A stretch of DNA of 64,000 bases from contig CAJNDS010002223.1 in NCBI GenBank assembly GCA_905221605.1, positions 45,001 to 109,000 on the forward strand, in the 5' to 3' direction. The translations under genes were made by a program, and so were the position numbers. Positions 47,194 through 57,875 of this stretch are shown here, piece by piece. How positions within the stretch are numbered: position 1 is the stretch's first letter; each line of letters begins with the position of its first letter. Below the pieces are notes generated by a model. The model searched no databases and had not been told where the DNA came from. It saw nothing but the letters and a program-made list of their open reading frames with translations. Source of the DNA: Symbiodinium natans. Lineage: Eukaryota > Sar > Dinophyceae > Suessiales > Symbiodiniaceae.

Positions 47194-47522
47194 AAGATCA
47201 ACTCATGGAATTGAAATCACCGAGCTCACCTCCCCCCTAAGAAAGGTGGGCAACACGCACAAGCCCTTAAACCGTCCTAGGCCCAGAAGTAGCGCAACAG
47301 CCCTAAACCCTAAAACTAATCCCTACACCCAAAACCTCAATCCTGAAACTAAGCGTTAAACGCCCTAAACCGTGAACCTTGAACCTAGACCCGAAAACCT
47401 AGCAAGAACACCCCACAGCCGCACCAGTGGATATGAGGGAAGGGGAACTGGCCGCACCCTGATCACGCACACCTACTTGAGCCCAAAACCGAAGTTCCAG
47501 CATCGGCCTTGGACCACACGTT

Positions 47523-47552
47523 GGCGCTCGGATTGCGACAGTTCGCGGGTAC
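47523..47552 (-). pseudogene. Conserved 10-codon module VPANCRNPSA, copy 2
   Basis: Lies in an open minus-strand frame (47463-47738), preceded by CPVK and followed by NVWSKADAG. It pairs with the copy at 42473, from which it differs only by silent changes. No family recognised. Confidence 0.4.
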
Positions 47553-48030
47553 CTTCACAGGGCAGTGGGCAAAGTCCCTCAATCCCTGCACTTGGCGATT
47601 TCGAGTGTGGAATGTTGGGTAAACCCATAAGCTCACCTCTAAAGGCGTTGAGAAATGAGGCTGCCTTGGATAAGCCATAAGCAGCCAAAGAGGAGCAGGA
47701 AAAACCGCTGCAGTGGACGATTTGCGGGAGGGGAACACATGTTGCTGCTGTTTTTCAAGCTCGGTCCGATGGAAAACTGCAAGGTTAGGGTTTAGGGCAG
47801 CACGCCCAGATTGCCTGTTTCATGCGCGGTGGAAGGGCAGGTCTTAGTATTCAGTGTTTCATGGGGTTTGGTGCGTTTACTTTGATGAAGTCAAGGAAGA
47901 CGTTTTTGCGGTGTAGCTGGATTTATGGGATGGTTCAATCTACAAACTGTTGCAACTGAAGCTCCGGACCCTAGTGTTTCTGCAACGGTAAGTGTTGCTT
48001 GAAAAAGGTGATCCTGAACTTCGATGAAAC

Positions 48031-50650
48031 AAGGGTTTAGGGTTTAGGGTTTAGGGTTTCGGGTTTACGGTTTGGGGTTTAGGGTTTCACGGGTCCCGTG
48101 GACTGCTGTGGCTTCCATACTGCAGTTTGCAGATGCTTACAGACTCCATCATTGCCACCCCTGCTTCTGCTGCAGAAGCCTAAGCCCTAAACCCTAAAAT
48201 CCTCCAAATGGCCTTCCGAACTCAAAGTGCCCTGCTTAGGCCCTCCTTAGGGCCTCAAGGCCCAAACCCTAAACCCTGTAAACCTTATGAACCTTTTAAA
48301 CCTGAGAAACCTTATAAACCTTATCATCCTTACAAACCTTATAAACCTTATAAACCCTATAAACCCTATAAACCCTAAACCCTATAAACACTAAACCCTA
48401 TAAACACTAAACCCTATAAACCCTAAACCCTAAACCCTAAACCCTAAACCCTAAACCCTAAACCCTAAACCCTAAACCAACCCAGAAAAGGGTGCCCTTA
48501 TTGTAGCTGTAGTATGGTTCGGGGCTACTAAGACTCCGGATCTCCGACAGTCCATCTCCCGATCATCCCAAAGCCCCTCAAGAAGCGCCCCCTAAACCCT
48601 AAACCCTAAACCCTAAACCCTAAACCCGAAACCCTAAACCCTAAACCCTAAACCCTAAACCCTAAACCCTAAACCCTAAACCCTAAACCCGGCCTCCCTC
48701 AGGATTTGCTCCTGCAGCTCAGGCGGTAGCCTGCTCAGCTCCGCAGAAGCCCTTGGCATGGCAGGATTCAGGGCTTCGGCTCGGGTTTAGGGTTTAGGGT
48801 TTAGGGTTTAGGGTTTAGGGTTTAGGATTTAGGGTTTAGGGTTTAGGGTTTAGGGTTGAGGGTTTAGGGTTGAGGGTTGAAGGTTTAGGGTTTAGGGAGT
48901 TTAGGGTTTAGGGGTTTAGGGTTTCGGGTTTAAAAGCCTGGGCATCTGCAGGAGCAGTGGCAGATGTCGGAGTTGCAGGATAATCCCGGTTTACGGCTTG
49001 AAGCCTCAGGCGTATGTACGAACCCTGTAAGTATGTACAAACCTGAACCTAAAACCCCGCAGCAGGCCCTCCAAGCCCAACGCCGTCTTTGGTTGATTCC
49101 CTAAACCCTAAACCCTAAACCCTAAACCCGAAACCCCAAACCCTTAAACCCTAAACCCTAATCCCAAAATCCACCCTACTGTTTCAGAATTGGGCCATTT
49201 GACTTCCCAAGCCTTCCGCCTCATGACGCCCAAAGCCCTCAACCCAGGACAGGACCCTGCCGAGGGGTTCAGGGTTTAGGGTTTGGGGTTTTGGCCAGAT
49301 CTTCCAGATGAAGCCTACAAGCCTACTCCTCACAATTTCTTTCGAACATCTCCATGAAACAAAGCTCCTTCACGAAGGCACTGCGGGAATCGTGGAGGAA
49401 CAGCTGCCTCCAAAGTCTAACGGGGCCCGCAAGACCTCCTGAGACCCCGAAGCACTAAACTCACCGAGTCAATAACCTTTCAGCCCTCAAACCATGAAGA
49501 CTAGAAGCCCGCCCCGAATCCCTTCCCCGCGCTGGTGCACGCACCTCTCGTCCAGGCCTAAATTCGTCATCGGCGGTGGATCCTCGACCACCTGCCCAAG
49601 ACTAACCGGTCGGTCCCCTCTGGATTTGGGGACCCTAAACCCTAAACCCTAAACCCTAAACCCTAAACCCTAAACCCTAAACCCTAAACCCTAAACCCTA
49701 AACCCCAAACCCAAACGCTAAACCCTGTGGTGACTCTAAGGACGCGTTTTAAGGCGTGGTCTGGGTTCCTGACTTCGCCTCTGCCACTGTGTTTTGCAAG
49801 GCAGAGGCTGAATCAAGTGTCGAGACTTAGGGCCTGCATGGTTTCAACCCTAAACCCCAAACCCTAAGCCCTAAACGGCTTCTGGCGTCGGAGTTCAGGA
49901 CTTGGCATCTACTGATCACCTCTCACACAAAACAGTTCCTGGTTGCTGAGTTCACAAGCCCCCCAAAAGTGTGCACTTTCGGCTCGATAGGGGATTCTAG
50001 TATCCCAAAAAGTGTAAAGTGTACTCATCCAGCTACCAAGAGTTAGCCATTTGGAGTCTAGGGCTTGGGACACAGGCCGAGGTTCTTCGGCTCTGAATTT
50101 TGGACTAGGCCCGTGGGCTTGCTCATGAATTTAGGTGTCCGATGCTTGGGTTTAGGGTTTAGGGTTTAGGGTTTAGGGTTTAGGGTTTAGGGTTTAGGGT
50201 TTAGGGTTTAGGGTTTAGGGTTTAGGGTTTAGGGTTTAGGGTTTAGGGTTTAGGGCTTAGGGCTTAGGGCTTAGGGCTTAGGGCTTAGGGTTTAGGGTTT
50301 AGGGTTGCAGGGCTGAGGCAGCCGTTGTATCTTGCAGTTTGGGCGTGTTTGCTGCCACCGCCGTTGTGGTCGTGGTTGTGGTCGCGTCCGTGTTGTTGTC
50401 GATGTCGTTGTCTTTGTCTCGGTTGTCCTGTTGTTGATATCCTGGCCCGTACTGTAAGTCCTATCGCCTAAGACCAAATCCTCCACACTCAGAGCCTGAC
50501 CCCCTACCACAAGTCCCTAAACCCTAAACCCTAAACCCTAAACCCTAAACCCTAAACCCTAAACCCTAAACCCTAAACCCTAAACCCTAAACCCTAAACC
50601 CTAAACCTCAAACCCTAAACCCTAACCCTAAACCCTAAACCCCCCAGCAG
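48031..50650. repeat. Telomere-like mosaic
   Basis: TTTAGGG at 48031-48090, 48783-48930 and 50151-50310 (the last ends in five GGGCTTA units). CCCTAAA at 48590-48690, 49100-49160, 49632-49730 and 50515-50645. CCTTATAAA and CCCTATAAA nonamers at 48285-48425. A 470-bp gap (49161-49631) and 420-bp gap (49731-50150) hold no recognised gene. Confidence 0.9.
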
Positions 50651-52271
50651 AATCCCAAGCCTGTGGCCTGTAGGCGCGGACGATGTCCTGCTTTCTTCGG
50701 CTCATCCAAGGAGGCAGGGCTTGGGCTTCGGGCTTAGGGCCTTAGGGGTCGGGGTTTAGGGCTGTTTAGGGTTTAGGGTTTAGGGTTTTGGGTTTTGGGT
50801 TTAGGGTTTAGGGTTTTGGGTTTAGGGTTTGGGGATTGAAGTTTGGGTTATAGGAACTAGGAACCTGGGGTTCTCAGGGGGTGAGGACTCAAAGCTTCGG
50901 GCATGTTTCGAATGCGTCGAACGGCTTAGAAGTTCGAGCTAGGTCTTTAAGGTTCTGCCTCCATGTATGTATACCTAGTGCACATCCCAGGCCACTGCAG
51001 CCATCAGAGGCAAAGGTCTCCAAGCAAGCTGTAATGGAAGGATCGCCGGGCCTCTAACACAAAGGCCACCCCCCCCCCAACTTGGCCCAAACCCCGAACC
51101 CTAAACTCCAAAAGCCCTAAACTCTAGCAACTGTAAACTCGGAATCAACACCACAACTTCAGCAGAGGTACGTGAAAACCAGGAAGCCCTTCAAGCTGGG
51201 ACCCAAATCCCCTCAGCTCCGAGATCCCCGGGCCTGAACCTGAGACTCTTCACCGGCATCCTTCATTCCGAAGCTGCCGTCAGAGTCTCTGATCCTGTTT
51301 GGGGTTTAGGGTTTAGGGTTTAGGGTTTAGGGTTCAGGGTTCAGGGTTTAGGGTTTAGGGTTTAGGGTTTAGGGTTTAGGGTTTAGGGTTTAGGGTTTAG
51401 GGTTTAGGGTTTAGAATTTAGGGTTTAGGGGCTGCTGTGCGCATGTGAGTTTGGGCCCACCGGACTGCAGGTCCTGATTTCTGATCACCCCTGTCTTGAA
51501 GTCTTGGGGGCCCTAAACCCTAAACCCTAAACCCTAAACCCTAAACCCTAAACCCTAAACCCTAAACCCTAAACCCTAAACCCTAAACCCTAAACCCTAA
51601 ACCCTAAACCCTAAACCCTAAACCCTAAACCCTAAACCCTGAACCCTGAACCCTGAACCCTGAACCCTAAACCCTAAACCCTAAACCCTAACATCGAGGT
51701 CTTTGGTGCTCTCCTGGACCAGATCACGGCGCTGACGTTCCGGATCTTGCTGAGGTCCACCTGGGCGAACCCGCGCTGAGGGCAAACAGCGTTTAGGGTT
51801 TAGGGTTTAGGGTTTAGGGTTTAGGGTTTAGGGTTTAGGGTTTAGGGTTTAGGGCAAAAGGCTGACTCTGACAGCCTTGTGCATGCCCTGCATGGTAGAG
51901 GATGATACAGCTGTCTTGGGGGGTTATTTAAGTGCTTAGGGCCCTACATCCGAAACCGGAAACCCCAAAGGCCTCTAAACCTTCGACTGCCCCCCCTCCC
52001 CCCCACCCCCCCCCCCGAACCCTAAACCCTAAACCCTAAACCGAACTGTGAAGGGAGTCGAAACCTGGGCCCCTCCGCTGAGGACAAGATCTCCATCTTC
52101 AGCTCCGGAGCGACATTGGTCCACGCCGCCCTGGCCTGCGATGGAGAGGCTGCGGGTTTAGGGTTTATGGTTTAAGGTTTAGGGTTTAGGGTTTAGGGTT
52201 TGGGGTTTGGGGTTTGGGGTTTGGGGTTTAGGGTTTAGGGCTTATTGGGTTTATAGGGTTTAGGGTTTAAG
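50651..52271. repeat. Telomere-like mosaic
   Basis: TTTAGGG at 50770-50835 (with TTTTGGG), 51301-51430, 51792-51855 and 52155-52270. CCCTAAA at 51513-51690 (with four CCCTGAA units in a row) and 52017-52045. C-runs at 51990-52015. The last block truncates the RT fragment. Confidence 0.9.
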
Positions 52272-53681
52272 TCATATTATTGGGTTGAATGTTGTGCCCG
52301 CAAACAGCATGATCCGAGGATGAGTGGGCCCACGTCCCCGTTCCAGGTCTCGTTTTGGGTTGCAGCCACGGATCTGCACGTACTGAAAGCTGGTGTCTGC
52401 TTCTGGGCATGTTTCTGGAGCTCCGAAATCATCCACGAAGTGCAACGCTGGTGTGAGAAGAAGACAGCGGCTGGCCCAGGCCATCCAATCCGCCACACGG
52501 CAGTAGCCCCAGACGCTGGCAACCGACCCAAACATTAAGACTCGATGTCGCCAAAGTGTCGGGCCCCGCGGCGTCTGCAGCACCACGTAGGTATCGGCTG
52601 GTCGAAGCACAGGAAGTTGACGATACGCCGACTCATGGTCGAGTCCCCACGTTGCTATGGCGCCTTCTTCTCCCAGGTGTCGAAGCGCTCGTATGACAGC
52701 AATGAAGGCTTCAATGCTATGGTACGCGGGTGTGTCTGGCACGTTGACGGTTTTGTTGCCCCCGGAACGGCGCCAATCCTCTGCTCGCCGGACTTTGCGT
52801 CGCCCATCGGACCCTACCTGTTGCACGGAGAAAGCGAAGCATGTGTGTTCGTGGCAAGACGGCGCCGGGAGAAGCTCAGCGGTGTGAGTATAGTCAGGCA
52901 ACGCCACTGTCTCCTTGCTCCACGAGGAAGGCACCGCGAAAGGACCTTCCATCCTGCCTGCTTTGACATCTGCTGCAATCTCCTCAGCCATGGTTTGCCA
53001 GAATGGATCTACCCTGGCCTGCTTGAGCTTCTTCTGCACATACTGGAAATTGTCTGCTTGGAACGTTTCGAGGTCAACCGGGTCGCTGTACCGCTCATCG
53101 TGGCGAAGGCGCCATCCCAGACCGGGATTGATGTGACCAAGGAGAGGAAACCCACTGCTCATCTCTTGGAACAGAGAATCATCCTGCCAACCGAACATCT
53201 TGGCAATCTTGGCTATCACGGGGACTTTGACTGTGCACGTTCCTGTTTTCGAGCCATAGGCCAATTTAACATGCGGCTCCAAATTTTGGAACCACGCATC
53301 CACCTCGGGCTGCATCTCCTCCACTAACGTGCGCACGTCAGCCGCAACGCCCTTCCTAATCTCCGCCAGGTAGGGCTTCCAGTGCTTCCATAAAGGCAGC
53401 CACTGATCCAGGCCTGGTTCTAGAAGAGGTCGCGTCTGATCTGAGTGCAAAGCGAACTCCGCCGCCGCCCAATGCAGACAAACATGACCAGCAGACCACG
53501 GGACCAGCAGACCATGGGACCAGAGGACCAGCAACAACGGGAGCCGCGGGACCAACAGACCGGAGGACCAGTAGACCAGGGCACCAGCGGGGCCGGGGAA
53601 GCAGCAGACCAGGGGAAAAACCAGTACCACCAGACCTACCGAAAAAAAATAGGCTCTGCTTATTGAAAGAGGGCACAACAT
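52272..53681 (-). pseudogene. Broken reverse-transcriptase frame of a retroelement
   Basis: A 469-codon frame with RT landmarks in the right order: a spacer ending in KAGRMEGPF (about residues 240-248), a fingers motif with RRAEDWRRSGGN (298-309), GLDHESAYRQLPV with the first catalytic Asp (346-358), MFGSVASVWGYCR (383-395), and HFVDDFGA (414-421) with the catalytic Asp pair. RT would copy element RNA to DNA. After FVDD the usual thumb is not recognisable and the frame ends in a TTTAGGG block at 52270. Residues about 20-66 are encoded by a degenerate GACCAGCAG minisatellite. The frame stays open 5' of the ATG to a TGA at 53763-53765. This suggests a decayed fragment of a dinoflagellate non-copia RT element (DIRS-like or related; group not certain). 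Confidence 0.6.
53474..53622. repeat. GACCAGCAG-type minisatellite
   Basis: Degenerate units of about 14-17 bp built on GACCAGCAGACCA with GG spacers. It overlaps the start of the RT-like frame, where it encodes Leu/Val/Pro/Trp/Ser-rich residues, and was probably expanded there after the element decayed. Confidence 0.7.
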
Positions 53682-53800
53682 GGGGGCTTCACCTCTGAAG
53701 GCCAGGGCAGCATGGTATGCACGTTTTTTGCTGTTCTTTTGGGCGTGGGTCGGGTCATGCCTTCAGACTGACACCGAAATCAGCAAAGGCCAAGACTTCT

Positions 53801-53908
53801 AGCTGGGTGGTTGTCACAATTGTGATCCCTTTGGGGTGCCCTAAATATTAGGTGCCGCTTTGTAATAGGGATCAAGAAAGGGACCATAATTTTGACAACC
53901 ACCCAGCT
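53801..53908. mobile_element. 108-bp TIR element next to RT fragment
   Basis: The first 32 and last 32 bases are inverted repeats with about 28 of 32 matches (AGCTGGGTGGTTGTCA at each end). On the minus strand it separates a 29-codon coding-like open stretch (53990 to about 53904, starting QAKQEFIERSL) from the region of the RT frame. No clear target-site duplication is seen apart from the palindromic AGCT ends. The minus-strand TIR contains a GT near its start and an AG near its end. Confidence 0.75.
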
Positions 53909-55286
53909 GCACTGAGGTGCGTGGAACATCACAGGTGGGTGCGCTGCCTCTTGGTCCAAGGAGCGCTCAATGAACTCCTGCTTGGCCTGTAGGGTTTAGG
54001 GTTTAGGGTTTAGGGTTTAGGGTTTAGGGTTTAGGGTTTAGGGTTTAGGGTTTAGGGTTTAGGGTTTAGGGTTTAGGGTTTAGGGTTTAGGGTTTAGGGT
54101 TTAGGGTTTAGGGCCAAAGGCTGGCTTTGGGGGGAGTTCAGGGTGGGACCTCCTTCCGCAAAATCTAGAGGCTCCGAAGCAGATCCGAGATTGCCTGAAA
54201 CGCCAAACCCAATGATTCGAGTTCCTCCAGTGTTCAAGCTCTGGGGTTTAGGGTTTAGGATTTAGGGTTTAGGGTTTAGGGCTTAGGTACATGTTCCCAC
54301 GCCTCGGCCCGCGCTTCGCGTAACCTCTTCACCATGGACCACATCACGGCCGAGGGGTTGCGCGCGGCCTTCGGGAATACAGGAGCTTCTGGTTTAGGGT
54401 TTAGGGTTTAGGGTTTAGGGTTTAGGGTTTCAGGGTTTCGGGGTGGCTGATTCTTGGGGTGAGGCGGCAGATTTCGCAGAGGTGTTGTGGCTGGGACTTC
54501 GGGGTTCGGACTCTGCTGTCAGGCTGGAAGTCAGTTGTTTGGGTCTGGGGCGGGATGTGCACCTAAACCCTAAACCCTAAACCCTAAACCCTAAACCCTA
54601 AACCCTAAACCCTAAACCCTAAACCCTAAACCCTAAACCCTAAACCCTAAACCCTAAACCCTACCCCCTAAACCCTAAACCCTACACCCTAAACCGTGCT
54701 AACACGCCATCGGTGTCTATGAGGGGTGAGCCTTTCGTGAAGCTGGAGCGTGGAGTTCAGGGTTGGGAGTGTCGAACCTGGAGCCTTGTGCACTCCAGGG
54801 TTTAGGGTTTAGGGTTTAGGGTTTAGGGTTTAGGGTTTAGGGTTTAGGGTTTAGGCTTAGGGTTTAGGGTTTAGGGTTTAGGGTTTAGGGTTTAGGGTTT
54901 AGGGTTTAGGTCCTGTCATAGTGCCAGCCCCGTCCAAACGGAGTGCAAAGTTGCAGAAACCCTCCGTCAGACCTCAAAATAAACCGGCCGCCGCAAACTT
55001 AAGCTTATGCTAGCCCTGCAGGCTCTAACCCTAAACCCTAAACCCTAAACCCTAAACCCTAGACCCTAGACCCTAGACCCTAAACCCTAAACCCTAAAGC
55101 CTAAACCCCAAACCCCAAACCCTAAACCCTAAACCCGAAACCCGAAACCCTCGAAATTCCTGAACGGCCACCTGGAGGTCCACCAGTCCGATGGCGATTC
55201 TCTGAGCTTCGCCGTCCAGTGCGGCCAGGGCCTGGCAAGAGAACGAGTTCAAGTATGGGTTTAGGGTTTGGGGTTTACTATACTGA

Positions 55287-55367
55287 ACTTGGAACCCCAG
55301 CAAAAATTATAGTTTTTGCTGTTTCTTAGGAATAAGGGTACCCAGAAATTAAAAAATATTTCCAAGT
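55287..55367. repeat. Small palindromic element
   Basis: ACTTGGAA and TTCCAAGT are 8-bp inverted ends. Inside, AGCAAAAATTATAGTTTTTG-CT is a perfect hairpin with 8-bp arms. Sits between two telomere-like blocks. Confidence 0.4.
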
Positions 55368-55861
55368 ACCCCTAAGTTTAGGGTTGGTCTGGGGTTTGGG
55401 GTTTATAGGGTTGGCATTTTTTGTGTAGTTTTGGGGCTAGTCTCGGGGCTACTCCCAAACCAGACGGAGGTGTGGAGGAGCCAAGGACCAGCAAAGGAAA
55501 ATAGCTTTCGCACATGCCATGAACGGGCAACTTCGATTATGCGAATGGGCAAGGTCGTTAAGTAGGCTTTGGGGCTCGCTTTCATTTCAGATGCCTACCA
55601 CCCGCTTCACTCCATTCAAAGTCTCCACGCTGCGCCTGCTGCACCTTACCGTCCAGGTTCATGGATGCCGCAAACGCTGCTGCATCTGGCGTGAGGCCTT
55701 GACCCAGGGTTGTTGGCTTCAACGGGTGGGCAGGTAAGCCCCAAGTCCAAAATGAGCTTTGGCGGGTCGAAGCGGCAAAACTCTGCAGATTCCTCAACCC
55801 CAACAAGGTATCCCTAATTTTGGAACCCCCCACATTGTGACCTCTGAACCCCGAAACTGGT

Positions 55862-55950
55862 TCATAGTTGGGATAGTAATAAAAATTTAAAATTTTTATT
55901 CTTATTGAGTTTAAGTACCCTTAAAAATGTAAAATGTTACCCCACTATGA
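55862..55950. mobile_element. Family C element, copy 2
   Basis: 89 bp with ends TCATAGTTGGGATA and TTACCCCACTATGA as imperfect inverted repeats, an AT-rich inner palindrome (AAAAATTTAAAATTTTTAT) and the family core GAGTTTAAGTACCCTTAAAA. Copy 1 is about 20 kb away. Confidence 0.65.
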
Positions 55951-56257
55951 CAAAGGAAAGGAGGGGGGGGGAAGGGGGACCTTCCATCTCAGCGGACCGT
56001 GGCTGTTGCCGCGGCAGCTGCTGCGCCTGCATCGCCTTTGGGGGTCATCGGGGCTCGCAGGGCGTGAGGTTGTGGTTTGTTAGGGTTCTTAGGGTTGTTA
56101 GGGTTGTTGGGGTTGTTCGGGTTGCTCAGGTTCAGGGTTTAGGGTTTAGGGTCTAGGGTTTAGGGTTTAGGGTTTTGGGTGTTGGGGCCAATTCAAGGTT
56201 TGGGATTTCGGGCATTGCCTCCTCAAGTTGCTTGTGGAGCTTCTCAAGAAACCTGTA

Positions 56258-56380
56258 CTTGGAGGTTCATGGTACTTATCAGCCAATTCTAGCTGTAGTT
56301 GTAACCATTTTAGGGCACTTAAGGGGCTTATAAGTACGGTTGTATAAACTTGGTTAATAAGTACCATGAACAGCCGCAAG
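56258..56380. mobile_element. Family B TIR element, copy 2
   Basis: A second copy of the element at 3252, sharing the left end (CTTGGAGGTTCATGGTACTT), the centre TTAGGGCACTTAAGGGGCTTA and the right-end TTGGTTAATAAGTACCAT. It is preceded by TA. The right terminus is degraded. Its presence 53 kb away shows the family is dispersed. Confidence 0.85.
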
Positions 56381-56735
56381 CATGTCCAACCAATGTGTCG
56401 CTTGGAGCTTTATCCATTGCACAATCCCTAAGCCCTAAACCCTAAACCCCAAACCCTAAACCCCAAACCCTAAACCCTAAACCCTAAACCCCAAACCCTA
56501 AACCCTAGACCCTAAACCCTAAACCCTACCAGGTGCCGAACGGTTCGGGTGGCGAGCTCGGCGTGTATCCGCTGCACTTCGGCCAGGAGGTCTGGGCAGC
56601 AAACGCGGCCAGAAACATGGGTTTAGGGTTTAGGGTTTAGGGTTTGGGGTTTGGGGTTTGGGGTTTGGGGTTTGGGGTTTGGGGTTTGGGGTTTGGGGTT
56701 TGGGGTTTGGGGTTTGGGGTTTGGGGTTTGGGGTT
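56381..56735. repeat. CCCTAAA block and GGGTTTG array
   Basis: CCCTAAA/CCCCAAA at 56425-56530, then three TTTAGGG units passing into about 13 uniform GGGTTTG heptamers (56645-56735). Confidence 0.95.
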
Positions 56736-57659
56736 GTTTAGTTTTCTCTTGGAGATGGGCTTTACCATCCAAGCTTACAGGGCTTCTGCCTAGGGTACAT
56801 AGCGTATTTAGGGTATATAGTAGGACATCTATATATAATCTATAACGTAGGGTATGTGCTGTTTTACTAAAAAAGCCCCAAACTCCAAAAGTCAGAGACT
56901 CCAAAATTCAAATAAATATGGAAAACTGTTTTTTTTTGGGGGTTGACCTTCCTCATTCCAAAATTCGAAACATTTTGGAATTATGGAAGTCTGGGCCCAG
57001 AAATTTTGGAATTTGGGAAGGTGTGAAGTTGACCTTCCCCATGCCAAAATTCCAAAACATGTTGTTAATCATTCCAATTCGATCCAAGATTTTCGTTGCT
57101 TTCCATAGCACTTTGAATGCTCCTCATCGGTTTTCTATTGGAAATCGTATTAAATTCTACAGAAGTTGATGGAAATCGAAATTTGGCAAGGTTTTCGAGG
57201 GTTTTGTCCGGAATTCCTATTCGATCAATGATTTTCGTTGATTTTCATCGGTTTGCAATTGATTTTCTAGCGAAGAATCGCATGAAATCGTACGAAAGTC
57301 GATGATCAGCAAAATTGTAGTGGATCTTGGATCTCACGGAATGGACTTGCTCACCGAGTATATGGAGAGTCGGCCAAACCTGGCTAAGAACCCTAGGCCT
57401 GCAAGACCCCCACGCCCAGAATCTGAGCCCAAAACCCTCAGTTCCAAGTTCAACAGACCAAGCTTCAGCTGCTACCAGCCATCCACGGAACACATCTCAA
57501 TCCCTCAAGCCTTCAGGAATTTCGGGATTCGAGACAACTTCTGGCTCGAGGGGGGTTGGGGACCCTGAAGCACCGAATCCTCGAAACATTGGCCGCCCGC
57601 CGTGCCTTCGGTGCTACACGCGCTCCTGGGTTCGTGGGGATGAAGGCCCACATGCACCA
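56736..57659. repeat. Non-telomeric repeat complex in spacer
   Basis: GTTGACCTTCC-CAT-CCAAAATTC occurs at 56942 and 57028, with inverted TTTTGGAATTTGGGAAGG between. Then CCNATTCGATC-ATTTTCGTTG occurs near 57076 and 57219, followed by related CATCGGTTT...GAAATCG segments, giving two diverged units of about 140 bp. AT-richer than the surroundings. No gene recognised. Confidence 0.65.
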
Positions 57660-57875
57660 GTTTAGGGTTGGGTTTAGGGTTTAGGGTTTAGGGTTTAGGG
57701 TTTAGGGTTTAGGGTTTAGGGTTTAGGGTTTAGGGTTCAGGGTTCAGGGTTCGGGGTTCGGGGTTCGGGGTTCGGGGTTCGGGGTTCGGGGTTCGGGGTT
57801 CGGGGTTCGGGGTTTGGGGTTTGGGGTTTGGGGTTTGGGGTTTGGGGTTTGGGGTTTGGGGTTTGGGGTTTAGGC
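57660..57875. repeat. Three-phase array: TTTAGGG, GGGTTCG, GGGTTTG
   Basis: About nine TTTAGGG units, two GGGTTCA, then about ten GGGTTCG and about nine GGGTTTG units, each phase almost pure. Confidence 0.97.

Larger units (their letters stand above)
46991..48030. other. Spacer without recognised gene
   Basis: Contains the family D element at 47087 and the VPANCRNPSA module at 47523. The rest (47750-48030) shows nothing recognisable. Confidence 0.5.
53991..56257. repeat. Telomere-like mosaic
   Basis: TTTAGGG at 53991-54113 (about 17 units), 54241-54290, 54392-54440, 54797-54912 and 56130-56180. CCCTAAA at 54562-54695 and 55027-55150 (with CCCTAGA units). TTGTTAGGG units at 56080-56115. The 55400-55860 gap has no recognised gene. 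Confidence 0.9.

Noticed and set aside
52545-53327. 260-codon plus-strand frame opposite the RT frame
   Set aside because: Shadow of the minus-strand RT frame, which has ordered catalytic motifs; this frame has none.
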